64,000 nucleotides of DNA from Albula goreensis (Eukaryota > Chordata > Actinopteri > Albuliformes > Albulidae), in assembly GCA_022829145.1 (NCBI GenBank), contig CM040758.1, positions 23,131,075-23,195,074 of the forward strand, written 5' to 3'. This document shows positions 13,001-28,000 of the stretch, one piece after another. A program made the translations under genes and the position numbers. A model generated the notes under the pieces. That model was given only the letters and a program-made list of their open reading frames with translations. It was not told the DNA's origin and did no database searches. Within the stretch, counting starts at the first letter, position 1; the number at the start of each line of letters is the position of its first letter.

Positions 13001-16000
13001 ACTGAAAACACAGCATAATTAAAACCTGTACGTCCAATGCAACGAAAGATAAAACCCATCTTCATTAAACGCGTCTTTGTGAATATACGTGTGATTTACA
13101 CATACGTACATAAAATCACTGGTGTGATGTAACTGAGGAGGTGATTACACTGTCTGAGGAGATGGGAATACTGTAAATTCTGCGTGCATCAAATAGGTAA
13201 TGAGGCTAACAGATGGATATACTGTACATCCCCAGACGTTTGATTGGATATACTCCATAGCCTTGTAAATACCCTCTACTCCACCACTGATACAGATACA
13301 ACCACAGCAATACACATGCAGAGCAGTACACAGCCCAATATCCTGTACAAAAATTGCTTGCTGACCCGTTCTACTCCTCGTGAATGAGTCAAGGGGGGGA
13401 GGGGCCATCCTTTTGAACGGGTCCAGGCTCAACTACTCCATGTCACCGTGACAAATGACACACAAAAGCAGCTTGTTTATGGAGGGCTATTTCTGCCTCG
13501 CGCTTAACGGGATATGGAAAGCGATTCCTTGCCGTGGCCTGATGCGCTGTACCCTTCCATCTGGCTAATTTATCTGATTTATGAATGACTCTGAGCACAT
13601 GCCACAGTGGCTGCCGAGCGTACTGCGTGGGTTGGGGGGGGTTGTTTGGGACCGCCCTTTGATAAAGACACACTTTTCTGTCACATTTTTTTTAAACCTC
13701 TCTTGACCAGGGGACTGTCAGGGTGTGCCTTCCCAGAATTCTGCCTGGGTGCCCTCTTGCTCTAACTGGACAGATGTCAGGGACGTGTGTTTTGATTACG
13801 CATTCAAACCATCACATAAGCCTTCATATCTCACCCTCATACGCATAAACTCTTCCAAGGCACTTCCACGTATAGTTTGCTTATGATGACTCATATCCAA
13901 ATTCATCTTAAAAACGAACCTGAGTTGATTTTAAGTGTGCTTCGTTTCATACTAGGAAAAATACCATTGCTTTAAAAAAAAAAAGTAAAAGACAGATTTC
14001 CAGCATACGGCTCCCGAGATCTGTGCTCAAAGTATTATTTCTCCCTCCTCACGTCATCCTGCTCACCCACACTCACACATACCCATCACCATCAGCAGAA
14101 GTTGTCAGGATATCTTAACTGATGGTACTGATGATATCTTGTGAAACTACTTAGCACAATCTCTCATTGCTTTTATTTATTTTTTTATGGATTTTGCCAT
14201 ATTTTCTTCACCTTGGTTCCGCTCAGTGAAAACTATATAATTTTCAGTCCTTAGAAAAAAAAGGGAAAATTCTGATGAATTTTATGCTCACTTAGCAGTT
14301 GGTCTTGGATACATGCATCTCCACAAAATTCGATTAAGTCCTCCGTTTTGGGTGGAATCCACAATAGCCCAGAAGCAACTGATTTCAATATGGCTTGACA
14401 TTACATACTGACTTTTTGGTTTCTAACCATGACCCCTTTCTGATGAAGCACACAGGAGCTTGCTTTTATACTCGCTTGCTTTTATATAAATGTATGCTTC
14501 TATATATTTAGGGGAACAACCCCCATTCAAACTGAGACCCCTGGATAAACATTTTGTTTGACAGGTGTGTTTGCGTCACATGTGTTTAACCCACAGCTCC
14601 AACAATCAACCCTGTAGATGAACCAAATAGGTCCCCCAGAGGAGGATGGCTGACCCCAGGTCAGTTTTCCCTTTTAGCTCATAATGCATAGTGTTGGGAC
14701 ATGGTCAGTGGAAACCTGACCCAGAACTCCCACTCAGAGATGTTTCCTGAGCACAGGCCCAGATAGACATCAGTAGAAATAATCACTGCCATTATACTTA
14801 GCAATGTCACTGTTATCACTGCTGTAACTGGACGGGCTCTTAAACTTATTCAGCAATTACTCAGCTACTTTAAATCATTGTCAAGCTAAGTGCTGCCATT
14901 AAACATGCATTAAAAAGTGCAGACAAGGGAAAGGATCTGACCAAATCTTTCACTTAAAATGTTAATATAATTTGTAATTAAACAACTGTATTAAATTGTA
15001 AAAGAATGCAAAGCAGAAGTTCTTCCACTAGTGGTCTCAGAATTTTGGACCCCACTGTATGTTTGTGAATGATCATTAAACTGGGGTACAAGTGCTGGGC
15101 ATGTGGGCACAGCCGAAAGGGATGAGGCACCGAAAAGGGACAAGGGCCTGCTCAAACCCTGAGGGTCCACATCCCAATCCTCTCCTGAACACGATGCAGT
15201 GAAGTTAGGCAAGTGTTATCATACGCAATGAACAGTGAATGCACCCACCTTCAGAATGACCAAACATGTGTGAATAACTTCTGAAAAGTAAAAAACCTGG
15301 CATAGTTTCCGAGTCAAGATTTTTTTCTGGCCCAGTTCCAAAACACCTGATTCAACCAATCAACTGAAAATGCTCCTCAGTCAAGAACCTTCATTAGCTG
15401 AAATGGGCCATTATAGTGCTGAGTCACAGCAAAAGCCTGCACTAAAACTGGGTATTCTCTGATAAGATTGGGCCTCAACCGGTCTAAAAGCAAGCATAAG
15501 TACACCACGTTCCCACGAAATGTGGCAGCCACGGTCCCCCTGAAGAAAACACACGCTCTCGTTGCTTTCCTTCCTTTTTTCACCACCAGCGGCCCCTTGG
15601 ATAGCTGTGCCCTTAAAGAAGAAAATAAAGCCCTCCCTACATTCATCATTAAACCCTTTTAATGCACGTTTCCCAAAGGCTCCCTGGATTTGGTGGGGGG
15701 GGGGAGTGGGAGGATAATGGAAGAGAGAGAGTAGAAAAACAGAATAAATAAATAACACTGCCCACACTGACCTCGGGGGGCGGCTCCTGGTCATTCTTCC
15801 ATGAGGCGTCAGATCCTTTGTATCTGTAGGGGGTCAGAGATATAGCCGATATGAATGCAAGAACAAGCACAGCAGTGCAGTAAGTTCCCATGAAACATGA
15901 TGGCCTCAGTCATATCATGGGAGAAGAGGATTTATATTCTGTATATGTTTCCTAACTACTGATGCGACAAAACATTTTAAACAATGTCATTTCATTTCAT

Positions 16001-19000
16001 GGCATTACTGCTTCTCACAAGACAAAGAACCTTCTGGGGCAGCACAATTTTGGCAGCAGAAACACATAGCTCAATGATAAAAAAAAGCCCATATTATATT
16101 GAATAATTGCTGCATCTTTTACTTGAGCTCAACATAACTTGTGTGATTTCTGACAGACTCCGTTGTGGCAGATAGGCATGTAACTGCTGCACCCATTTAG
16201 CAAGCCCATCCTACTGGCGTGAAATTGATGACACAATTTCAAAATAAAAGCAGCACAATTACTCAAGGTAATGCGCTCTTATTTTGACTTGTTCGACTAT
16301 GACTCATTGTTATGCTGATTATTTTTAATAAGCTTGAGGCTTTTCTCTGTGTGGAGTGTTAAAGGAAGTTAATGTTAAATAAGCAATTTTATCTCGCGAT
16401 GAGTCAAACACATCCCTCATGCATGTGACTACTATACAAAAAAAAAAAAAAAAAAAAAAACATTAGTCAAAATTGCCATTCCCTTCATATGAAAATGATG
16501 CAGTACAGGAGCTAGCTCACAGCTTTCCATTACCAAAACAGAACCTTCCAGTGGGACACTCAACAAATGGTTATCCCTTCCTTCCTAAATGTAATACATT
16601 TGTATATTCCTTCCTTTTAAATTTCTATGTAATTACTGTTCTGTGTAGTGTCATTTTGTTGTTGGTTCATCCTTTTGTGGAAAATTAATAAAAATATATT
16701 CGCAAAAAAAAACAAATGGTTATCCCCCAAAAAACTCTCTGCTCTCCATCCTCCAATCAAAAGACAGAAAAGCAAGACAAATGGAGGGGATTACATGAGA
16801 CACAGAGGACCTGGGAAACATTAAGATGTACATATGTATGCATCTTGTAATCCTGTGTCTTGCAAAATCAATGTTGATCATGCTTTAGCCAGCATTTAAA
16901 TAGACTGCTACATGTTCAGTAAGGAGCGTTGTCACCATCTGATTGGTGCAAACCCACTGATGTCACAGATCACGTGGGCAGACTCTGCTGACTCACCGTT
17001 TCTCCCACCTGAACTACCTAGATGTACAAATACCCAAAAGGCGTGTACTTTGGCATCCATACAATGTAGAAATCACATAATGAATATGCATGGTGAGAAA
17101 GTTAAATATTTAAAATCCATTAAAAAAAGAAAAACTCACGTATCAGCATGAGACTCACTATGTACAGTGGGGACAGTGTGATTGTGCCTCTTGGTGTCGG
17201 ACGGTAGATCTGGTTTATGCATTGCATAGAGTTGTGTTTGCATATGCAGAGGAGGAGGAAAAGGTCAGCTATGATCTCGTTCCATGTTGCTGGCGTGCTC
17301 CGCGCAGTGCGCGCCACTGAGTGCGTAATCACATTACGCAGCCCACTGATGTGCTATTAGATCAAAGCCACGGCGACTAAACGACGGCTTCGTGAGGAGA
17401 ATACCCTTCTGTTCCTGTTCTTCTGGAGGACAGATACGAATCTGCATATCCGAAACGCCCCTGGCTTGAAATCTGAGACCGAAGGACTCTACGGCTTCAT
17501 GGGCCTCAGTTACTGCGGCAGCAAGGAGAATTATTCTTTATTACTTTTCTGTCAAACGAACAGTGCATGGAACAGCTTGCATGGTCACTGTGAACAGCCA
17601 AAGACCCTTGGGGTGTGAGGGGAAGACTTGACACAGTGTGGCATCATTATCTCTTGGCGAGGAAACCAGGGGGTGAAATGGAGAGCTGGTGTCTACGCAG
17701 CTTTTTATAATTTATTATTTTTTTTTTTTTGCACTTTTTCCCCAGTTTTACCCTTTATCCCAGCCCCTAACCAAACTAGCTGAAACAGCAGAAACCATTC
17801 TACCTGCAACAGGAGAGTCGCAGGCACACAACACCTGTTTAACACTACTAAAATCTAACTTATTTCCCACACTACCTATATTGTCGGTGAAATGCGAGGT
17901 CAGCATGCAGTCAGTTTGGCGGCCACCTGGAATGACCAGTAGTGACCGCCAGAGAAGAATGAGAATGAAGGACATCAACCAACTGAACCCCCTATCGTCC
18001 CCAGCCAGGCCAGGATTTATTATTGCTGCCTCACCTCAGCCGATTAAGGCCCCGCAGGGCGCCCAGGCAAACATTTCACCCTGTGAGCCATCTAGAGGGA
18101 TGCTCAGGTTTTTTTTGGTATGGTTGTGCGCTGGCTTTTTAGTATGTTTCTCACTCCCTGGCTGAGGAGTTCACCATCAATTGTCTCCCAGGCCTTAAAT
18201 GGCTGCTGATTAATGAGAAAGCCACAATAACCACCATCTGTATCTCCTGGATGGGTGCTGTTCACCTCTGCTCTTTATTTACTTAGTAAATAATAAGCCC
18301 AGACAGACTGAATGTCCTGTTGCGGCGATAATGTACGCTCAGGTACTTGCAGGGAGATAACTCAATGAAGACATTACACTGACTCTCTGCCTCCAAGTGT
18401 GCAAACATGAAAAACGCACAAGCGTGTGCATCCGTACTGACAAATGCTTCCCACATCCCAGCCGATCGCGCACACATTTCATTTCATGCTCCACGTCGGG
18501 GCTTCATGTATAATTCAACAGCGCAGGTCTATCTAGAGCACATAATTTATCTATGGCCAGTGTTTGAACATTCAGAAATCTGCTTTGATTCCCGTCTGCC
18601 GGGTCAGAGGCCGTTTCCATCCGTTAAGAGCATGGGGAGAAGGGGGGCTGGGGGTATTTGGGGGCACAGAAGCCTGAATGCATTCACACTTCCACATTCA
18701 GAGTCTCCACAGTTCTGCCTTTTCATTTGGTGCGCCGGCGGAAATGGCAATTAGCATGGCGGCGCACTCGTAAGACCTGGAAACGAAAAGCGTAATGGGG
18801 TGAGTGCCGGTCTCCTCTCCTGCAAATTCACCAAAGGCTCAGAACGGCGTTTCTTTCTCGCGAAGCATACATATTAATCAGCCCCCTTCCTCAGTCATTA
18901 CTGGAAATACTCCAAGCAAACTTGACACGCGACAAAATTCAGCGGTGTACCCTGTATCAACTCTGCGAGGAAGTGGACGGTTACCATGCAACAAAGTTTT

Positions 19001-22000
19001 ATTATTGTTGATTTTTTTTTTTTTTTTTTTTAAAGACCTCAATTCACCTGAATCACCAAAGTCATTTCAAGACAGTTGGCCTTGAGGTTCTGTCATTTCC
19101 CTTGTCATTTCAAAAAAAAAAACATCCCGCGTCTCAAAACTTCAGGATTCCACCGAGGTGATGGCAGACTGACGGCGGAGGCCTTGGGCGGCATAAGATT
19201 AGAATTTAATATGGCTACATCAACACCATATTAAGAATTCAACCACGCTGTCATTGCCCTCGGCCCTCCGCACCCATCCGAGAGCTATTGGTTTCACAAT
19301 ACGCCGTTGTACATCTGTTCCAACAATAACACATTTCAAACTTCACTGCTCCATATGTTTTATGTATGTTGTTACATAAAATTTTACAGTCACCAGAGCA
19401 CGAAGGCTTGCCATCTACAATTTGACATTAAAACAGCCAATAAACTGTTTTCAGAAGAACAAGAGTGCCCCGATCCATGACTGTCATGCAGTTTTGAATT
19501 TCAGTGCAGCTGCAGATTAAACTTATCAAAGCAGGAGAATACACCATGACAAAATTTGCTAATTTGTTTGTGTCCCTGTTTTTCATAGGTGCCCTCAAGC
19601 CAATTTGGCCTCCTGGTTTTTGAGTAAATAAACTACAAATATGTAATCAGAAAGCAGTGACACAGTAGTTTACAGAAGTAGCTGCAAAACTAAGTCCTTC
19701 TTGGTTTTTTTTTTTTTTTTTTGTAATTTTACAAACAGAATAGCTAAGCTATATCACAACTGTAAATATGCAAACAGATATGATAGGTGGTATAGTTACT
19801 GACTACTGAGGCGAGCAGAACAGGAGGGACAGTGACAGATAGATAGGGCAACTGAGTCTTCTCAAGTCCATTAGATGTGTTTCCTGGTTTCACCAACACT
19901 TCACTCCTGCATTTTCTCCAATACACATTTTCAGTAGTAATGGACACAGCAGCTAGCTGATCAACAAGGACATAAAGATATTCTGAAGCCACTCTCACAT
20001 GATAAGTGGAGCAGACAGACAACATTTTTCCATACACATACTTTCTTCAACATGCAATTTCTTCTTAAATAATTGCATGGAATTTCCAGTATGGACAGGA
20101 GAGTTCATGGTTCGATTACACCCAGTTTTTTTTTTGGTGCCGTTCCACTCTGTCATAACAGTGTTCAGAAATCTCATGAATCCCCTGTCAGAACTGAGCC
20201 ACGGGGCAGAAATCTCCGTAATTTGGTCCAAACACAGAGATGTCAATTTGAGCTGGACTAACACTATCAGGGGACCACAGACTTCACTGAAAATCATTTA
20301 AGTTTCTGGCCTGCAATTATTACCTTCCTGCCAAGTAAATATCGCTGCCATGGACAATTCATTCAGGATTAAATTTACAGATGTGCCCAAACGATTACGC
20401 AGGCCATCACACCTAAGCTAATTATTACCTGTCACTGACACTGAGTCTATATATATATTACGGTGAGTTATATTGTCTTTGTTTTACCCCCTGATTAAGT
20501 GAAGTCTTTGCCAAAACAGTTTTTTTTGTTAAACTGTAAAGAAAAACCTGGCAGTTAATCAAGGCAACAACAAAAGAGTGCCTCTGTCTTTCCTTTCAAG
20601 TTCATTTAATTAATTTCTTTACTTGGTACAGCTAAAATGATTTAAATAGTGTCAAAGATGTACTACTTCCTCACATTTTCCATCACAGAATCAAACATGT
20701 GCCCTCTGTTTTTTTTTAAACTCAGTGCCAAGAATTTAAGGAAGGACACCCCCAACCCCACCCCCAATTTCATTTGTACCCACAAACCATCTTTCATTTC
20801 ACCTACCTCATAACTCAAAAAAGAAAAACACATCATATGTTTGCAGTGCACCCATTACCAAAAGGAATTAACACACAAGCAGTAATTGTAGTTTTCGTGC
20901 CTCAGCAACAACAACACATTCCGGAATGAAACTGTATACACCTTAGGCCAACATAATCATCTCTGTTGGTGCCATTCTCATTTCATTTGTTTCAATTACA
21001 CTTTGGAATAATCTGAAACTTGTCGACTGTCGTCATACTCACTGCTTGAGTTCCTCAGCGAATATGTAATCAGTAAAGTCTTTCAACGATGGAGCAAAGT
21101 ACATCGTCTCCTGCAGTTTGAGGTCTTTGCTGGCAATGTGCTCTGGAGAGTTGAATCGGAGAACATAAAACGGGTGCGAGACGGGTCCAAAGATTTCAAA
21201 AACCTGAGGGGAAAGGAAAGAGACGATGATTCATGTTTAATATGCATCTATGAGATTGTTCAGTTGTGTTTCCAATACATCAACCAGTCATACATTAAAC
21301 TGATTCCAACATAGGTGCCAAGGAACCAAATTAAAATGCTCACTTCCCCTTTAAGTGAGCGTTTGTGGGATTTAATTTATCCATGTGGCACAGCGCTTTC
21401 ATGCTTGCCCCCAAAGAATTGGAGCTTAAGTTCTGAGGGGTCACATTATTCTGATGCACTGTAATTCCAGAGCCACAGTCCCCGCGGATGGAGTACAGAC
21501 GAGCTGGGTGCCCGCTTTGAAGATCTTTCACTGAAAACAAAAACTGGTCAATGAGGAAGAAAAGCCGCACAAGGGGTGAATGAATAACTTTTTAAATTAC
21601 CTTTCCGACCGCTTGCTTGTCCTTGTTGAATATGACGCTGTCGTCCTTCAACGGTGGGGTGTCCTTCAGGGATTCAATTATAACTGCAATAGAAAAACAA
21701 AAAACAAAACAAAACAAAAAACACAAAAAAATCCATTTGAATGCGAAATAAAAGTGAAAAGACAGTCTGACACAGTCCTGTGAGGACATCAACAGAGAGC
21801 GGATTTAAATATTCCATGCAGTGAGGGTCATTTAAAAAGATTTAACATAAGAAATGCTTAACTAAAAGTCCACAGTATGTATTGCACATACACATCCTGT
21901 ACTGCATATATTGTACTCAAACATAATGTACCACACATGTCATATTACACAAACACATTGCACAAACATGCAATGATATTAACGGTCAAATACATTACAT

Positions 22001-25000
22001 TAAAGCATTTAGTAAATGTTTCCAATATGACCATCCATTTACACAGTCAGATATTTTCTGAAGCAATTGAGCTGCAGTGCCTTACTCAAGAGCACAGCAA
22101 CACCACCCAAACCTGGAAATCGAACCCGCAACCTCTGAGTTACCAGCCCAGCTGATTGCCCATTTGACCCTTATGAACAAAGGCAGCCAATTAAAGCGAT
22201 CATAAGATATGGGACACAGCTACAGCAGCACAGCATCTTATTGCTAATAAATACAAATTTTGAAGGCTGTCACTCTAAAGCTGAGGAGGGCCCTTGAAAC
22301 ACACAGAGACGCACTGCTTCAGGCAAGCCGCCAACAGCTCCGGCCTATCACAGAACGCTGAATCAGACACCGAGTCTTCCACCAAGACTTCTGCTGAAAT
22401 TTTTTTCCCTGTGGCTGAAGGTCAAATGCAGAAATAACCCACTTTCAGAGAAGAGAGACACCTACTCAACTGCTGCCAGGATACAAAACTCCCATATACC
22501 GGTTGTATCGCAATGAATTGTACATGTAGACTAAATATAACATGGAATGTGTTATAATGTGTTGACTTCATCAACATGCCACTGGCAATGTTTTAATTTT
22601 TGCTTGTTCAAAAACAAATTTCTGAATAATTCACTGGGCTACAATGAGTAAATCTCAAATCAAAGTAAAGTACATAGTGTACTTCTGGGAACAGAACCAA
22701 GCTTCAATAAAAACTTCTAAGGAGACCACAAAAGCTTAAGGTTAGTCTCACGGTCATAAGTTTAAAATGTACAATCATGCAAAGAAACCTTGTGTGCTAC
22801 TGTGACAGTAAATAAATTGGGTGATAACAATCCTAAAGAACTTTTTCCCCCCTTACTTTTGTACTTTTGTTCACCTGCCAGATAGCCGATAAAAAGACAA
22901 GGAAAGTTTGAAAACTAGTTCATGCTTTGTGTTGAACCATGAGCAATATTTTTAAGAACTTTTAAGAATATTCTAATTCTTTTTTTTTTTTTTAAAACAG
23001 AATTAAAGAGATTTTTTTTGCCATCACTGAAATTTTCTAACTCAAAGATAAGGCCAGTCAGCCTGCAGCACTGTTGGTAATTAATGCAGAAGCTCTGGTG
23101 ACGTACCCAGCTGCTCGATTATGCTAGAGATGACTCCAACGGGCAGGATTTCAGCGTCCTCGGGCAGAGAGATCGACAGTTCATTCACCGCTGGCAGCTC
23201 CTAGAAAGCAACACAGATCAACAACTTCTGTTTGGGCCATGATGCAGACACAATACTGTTGGACATCTCAACCACTTGTAATTTCACTAATGCTTTTCTG
23301 GCCAAAATAGGACAAAAAATGAACTGCATGGTATTGCATGAGGAAAGCATGGGCAAAAGGTTAAACACACAGAAATAACAGCTGGGACTGCTCTCTGCTG
23401 GAAATAGATACTTCTCTTTGCCATCATGCATTACTGTGTATGAATGTATATGTGTATAACTGTGGATTAATTTGTGGTCATTGTTCCAGAAAGGTCGTTA
23501 TGGTAAGATGCTCCCTAGGGAAGGCATTCTGTTGGAAAATACCAAGCTAATGATCCTGACAGGACCAATTTCACATGTTTTCCATGTTCAAAATAAACGT
23601 TCTTTCATATTATCATTCCCACAGAACCACTCTGGGTGCGATTATGTGACACTAGACTCTGAGGTCATCAACGAGCCAGTCACGATTCTCCATCGGTCGA
23701 TTCAGATGCAGTCAGATTCCCACAAACAGATGCTGAAGCTCAAGAAACACATAGATGTGGTAATGAAAAGTTTGATAGGCTAAATCTAAAGATTTCATTT
23801 AAAAAAAGGGTCATTAATAAAAGGTATTTGAAAAAGTTCAGGTATCCCGGCCAAAATGCTGTGGGCTGATCACACACATACCTGCACCATGTAACCATGC
23901 ATTGCTCACAATACTAAACTGAAATTGGTAAGTATGAATAAATACATCCAAAAATGTACTATAAATCTTTGACTCGCTGTTAAACTTGCTGGTCTCACGC
24001 CCCAAGTAAATGACTGCCCCATGCATTTTTTTATAGTATAGATACTATACATTTTCAATATTCACTAAACAGCACACAGGCTCACAGGTAACGCCAAATA
24101 CCACAAACTCCCCATGAGAATCTTTAAATTCACCATCGACTGTGTAAAATGCATCTTAGAGCAGCAGCGGTGAACACAAAGCCCGTTTTGCATTACCTTT
24201 TGAGGCAGCAGAAATACTGCAGAAATATCACTTTAAGTAATGGTTATGGACAGTTATGCCTGATTCAAAGGTTACCATGACACATTCAGTTATAATCACC
24301 AGCATTGTACTGTGCTTCACCTAGGTCTGCAAAACAGCTATTTCTGCTTACACACCAATTCTGATGTGGATTATGCCAAATTCTACACAGTGTACACTGC
24401 CAATAACAATCTGTACAAATTAATACAGTAATGAGTCATAGAAGATAAAACCATTCTGCGTTCAAAATCAAAACAGTAGTATATTAGCAAGATTTATGAA
24501 AATAGGAACACTGATTTCAAAGCAACCTTTAGGGAAAATGTGCTTTCACACAGAACACAATGACATAAAAGTCTGAATGGCGGTTGTTTCATCCACCGCA
24601 CGACAATGCGACTTCATGCAGGTTCATTAATCACCAGCACCTTTGAACAAAGCACATGGAAATTGCCTTCTCTTTTACTTGGGGGACGTTATTTGCAAGT
24701 CAAATAAATACAGGTGTGTTTTATTATGTCGGATGAGTCACTCACACAGGATGAAAGCCAGAGCAGAGGAAGCAGCTGACGGACTGCATCGCAGTCAGCT
24801 CAGACACATCTGCGCAGAAGTATATGCATTTGCATTATGGGAAAAGTCTACAAATGATTCTTATGTGACCAAGGGTCTTTGTCTTTTCTACATTTTCAAT
24901 ACTTGCTCCCAGCACTTTCTGCTACATTTTCAATGTTCTTTCATGCCTCCCCTCCCGGTCATATTGTGTGATGCATATTGTCTTCTTTTTGGGGCCTTGG

Positions 25001-28000
25001 ATTTTGCTGTACTGGATGGCTCGGTTCTTTTGTTGGCAGACCCGTGCTCCAGAACAGAACATCCTTTCTGAGGATTATTTCATTTACAGAACCAGTTTCA
25101 TCACTGCTTTCACGGTGGTATGAATTTTAATGCGCCCATTTTTTTTTGTTTAATATAAATGACAATACTACAAAAGAAGGATAATTGGTGTGAAAAATAC
25201 CCAATTATGTTCATCATTAAAAACATATAAAACGCCAGCTGCAGAGAAAATGGAAGCGATTCAAAAAACGAAATCTCACAATAATCCCTTGACATTACAG
25301 GCCCAAGTTTATTGTTCTGGGACACGATTTCAACGGTTGCACAATGCCAACTAAGGATCAAGTGGCAGTCAGATCCAAAAATGTAAAAATGATTTAATAT
25401 ACAGTACAACATGACCTTAACGTCTGCATTTACCCATGAGCGATAATAACCCAAATTAAAACGCACAGATGCTCCTCACAGCATTTAGCAGTGAGTGGCC
25501 ATGTCATTACTTGCCTTTTTTTGTAGAGAGACAAACTATATCTATATTTCCTATGTGTTTACTAGATAGTTGCTTCAAGTGAGTTATGTAGAAGATAATT
25601 GAAATCCTGCCTTGATGTAATTAAAAATGACAAGTGCAGAGAGCCCTTTAGCTCTTCCCAGCAGAGTCCGTTAACATCAGTTGCAGACTCTAGCCGACCC
25701 ATTTTTTTTTTAAAAGCCTCTTGCAGCACACAAAATATACATACAATATCAAAGTATACTTCAAAACATGTCATGGGATTCTGTCATAATTAGGTGACTT
25801 TTGCCTACTAGTGTTTCCTGTTAAAGCATGACCCGATGAGACAGAGCAGCACTCTGGGTTTCAGAGAAAAGGGGGTGGGGGGTTTGGGGGGATTTAACAG
25901 GCTGGCTACAGCCAGCTTCAAGTGCTCTTAAATTGATTATATTCGCCTTCATGTTCCCTGTATTTGATCTGATATTCACACTGCTAACTTCATAGGGTTT
26001 GAAGCGAAATCTCAGAATGCATTTGACTTTATTATTATTTTTATTTATTTTTTTAAAGTTCTCCATTTTAAAAGGTTGGCCTGTGGAGTGGAGACTGGTG
26101 ACAGAGCAGCTCCAGTGAAGTGGGCAGGTTTCATGTGTAACTGCTATGCAGGATAGCGGTCACAACTGTGATATGTGAAAGAACGGACACAGCAGGCGGG
26201 AAATCGTTTGAGGAGGACATCAGCAAAAATCTCAGCACAAGTTTAGCACAATTGGATTTCACTCTCAAGCTGTACATAACTGGCAAAAACTGTGAGTGAG
26301 GGACTGTGTGTGTAGGTTTCAGCACAGTACTGGAATCCTGACCTGTGCAGTCTCTGTCTGCGCTGTAAAGCCAGCAGGCTGTGTGCCTCTCCATGACCTG
26401 CACTGAACATTGCTGGCTCAGCCCTTCAGATGAACCTCTAAACTCACTTATCAAGGGCTTCACACCCATTATGCCAGAATTAACACATTTCTTATTATAT
26501 GAGCAAAGTACCATCACAGAAGACAGAAGAAGTGAGGGCAGAAACACTGGCCATGGCTTATAATCCATCACCATTACCAAAATGACTGTGAACCCTCCAA
26601 GTACATATATATATAGACGGTCCCCGAGTTATGATGGTCCAACTTACGATTTTTCAACTTTACGGTGGTGCAATACAGCCATTCTGTTTTTCACTTTTAC
26701 TACAGTATTCAATAAATTACATGAGATACTCAACACTTTATTATAAAATAGGCTTTGTGTTTTTTTGCCCAACTAAAGGCTAATGTAAGCATGTTTATGG
26801 TAGGCTAGGCTAGGCTATGATGTAGGTTGGGTGTATTAGGTGTATTTTCAACTTACAATATTTTCCACTTGCGATGGGTTTATCAGAATGTAACCCCATC
26901 GTAAGTTGGGGACTGTCTGTAATGTAAGTTGTGCTGCCAGATCAAGGTAGTCTGACACGATGCTACTCATGCAGCTGACTGCAGTTTCTGAGGTAACCAC
27001 TTCAACTGGCTTGTTTACTCCACATAATAATAATAATAATAATAATGTATACCAACATAATGAGTAATCTCTTCCCCACAGACGGACTGTGAACAACAGC
27101 AAAAGCTTCAAACGCATCGAGTGGCACTAGCTAAGAACATCTTAAAAACACGTCCACGTGCCACACAAGGGGCTGTAACGCAGGTGTTTTGTCCACACTG
27201 TGTTATTTGTGCAGGTCGTTTTGTTTTATCGATTCTGTTGAAGGCTCTCGTGGACAGACGGGCAAGTAAACAAGTGCGCGGGCCGAGAGAAGTGTCTGAA
27301 TCGTGTTAGAACAGGTCCGCTGATTTCACACATCATGACCTACCCCAAGGACACCACCCAGCCATGCTCATTTATTGTTCACCCTCATCCCGCCCCCACC
27401 CCAGTGCTCTGCTGCTGCTGCCTCCCCAGGTCCAAATATAAGACCAGGACACTTAAAGGTTCAGGTCTTAAAAGTTCATACTTAACACATCCCTGCACTG
27501 GGAGGAGGTCTTTAAACGAGAAACAGCATGCCAAAGGGTGTCCAAATATCCATTACTATGGGGGGAGCAATGCAGGCAGATTTCACACAGTAACTAAAAA
27601 GCAATAAATGTTAAGAAATTGTATATTTACTTGAGGCATGTTACAAAGGCAGTGCTGTTGTAATATATTTAGCTATTTTTATGTTTAATAAATCAAAGAT
27701 GATACAAAATTGGCCATGGAAAAGTCAGAATACATCACAGACAAAGATGGTTAAGACAAAGTAAGAAATCACTTTGAGATCATGCAGGGCGTTTTTAATT
27801 ATTATTTTTCTGCACACATAAAAAATATTTCCTATAAAAGAAATCTTAATCTGACTTCAAACTCAAACCCTGTTTTTCCAAGGGTTTTGTGTATCTGTTT
27901 TTTTTTGGTGGTGAAGCATTAAACTCGCTCTAATTAGTTGTTTACTCTAGCGTTATGCCATACTACTGTCTTTGAACTTCAGTTGAGAGACTTTCACAGT

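Larger units (their letters stand above)
11227..15771 (-). other. naf1: naf1 intron 6
   Basis: A 4.5-kb intron. It holds T-runs near 12189-12211 and 12822-12842, a LINE-3'-tail-like relic (about 12330-12662) and a fragment of a TTCAACCAATCAA-type repeat (about 15330-15480). No coding sequence was recognised. Confidence 0.8.

Noticed and set aside
17689-18165. 158-codon open frame on the plus strand
   Set aside because: Begins in a T-rich run, has no recognisable domain and no splice context. It lies in naf1 intron 5 and looks like chance.
20100-20125. GGTTCGATTAC resembling a tRNA B box
   Set aside because: No A box at the right distance and no cloverleaf could be drawn from the flanks.
24750-24819. 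A second exon-like block on the plus strand (CACACAG acceptor, GCAGAA|GTATAT donor) coding an Ala/Arg/Glu-rich peptide
   Set aside because: It is short, the donor is weak, and there is no demonstrable link to the block at 23625-23759. Chance is likely.
24643-25071. 142-codon open frame on the plus strand
   Set aside because: Composition is non-coding-like, with no family resemblance. It is an intronic chance frame.
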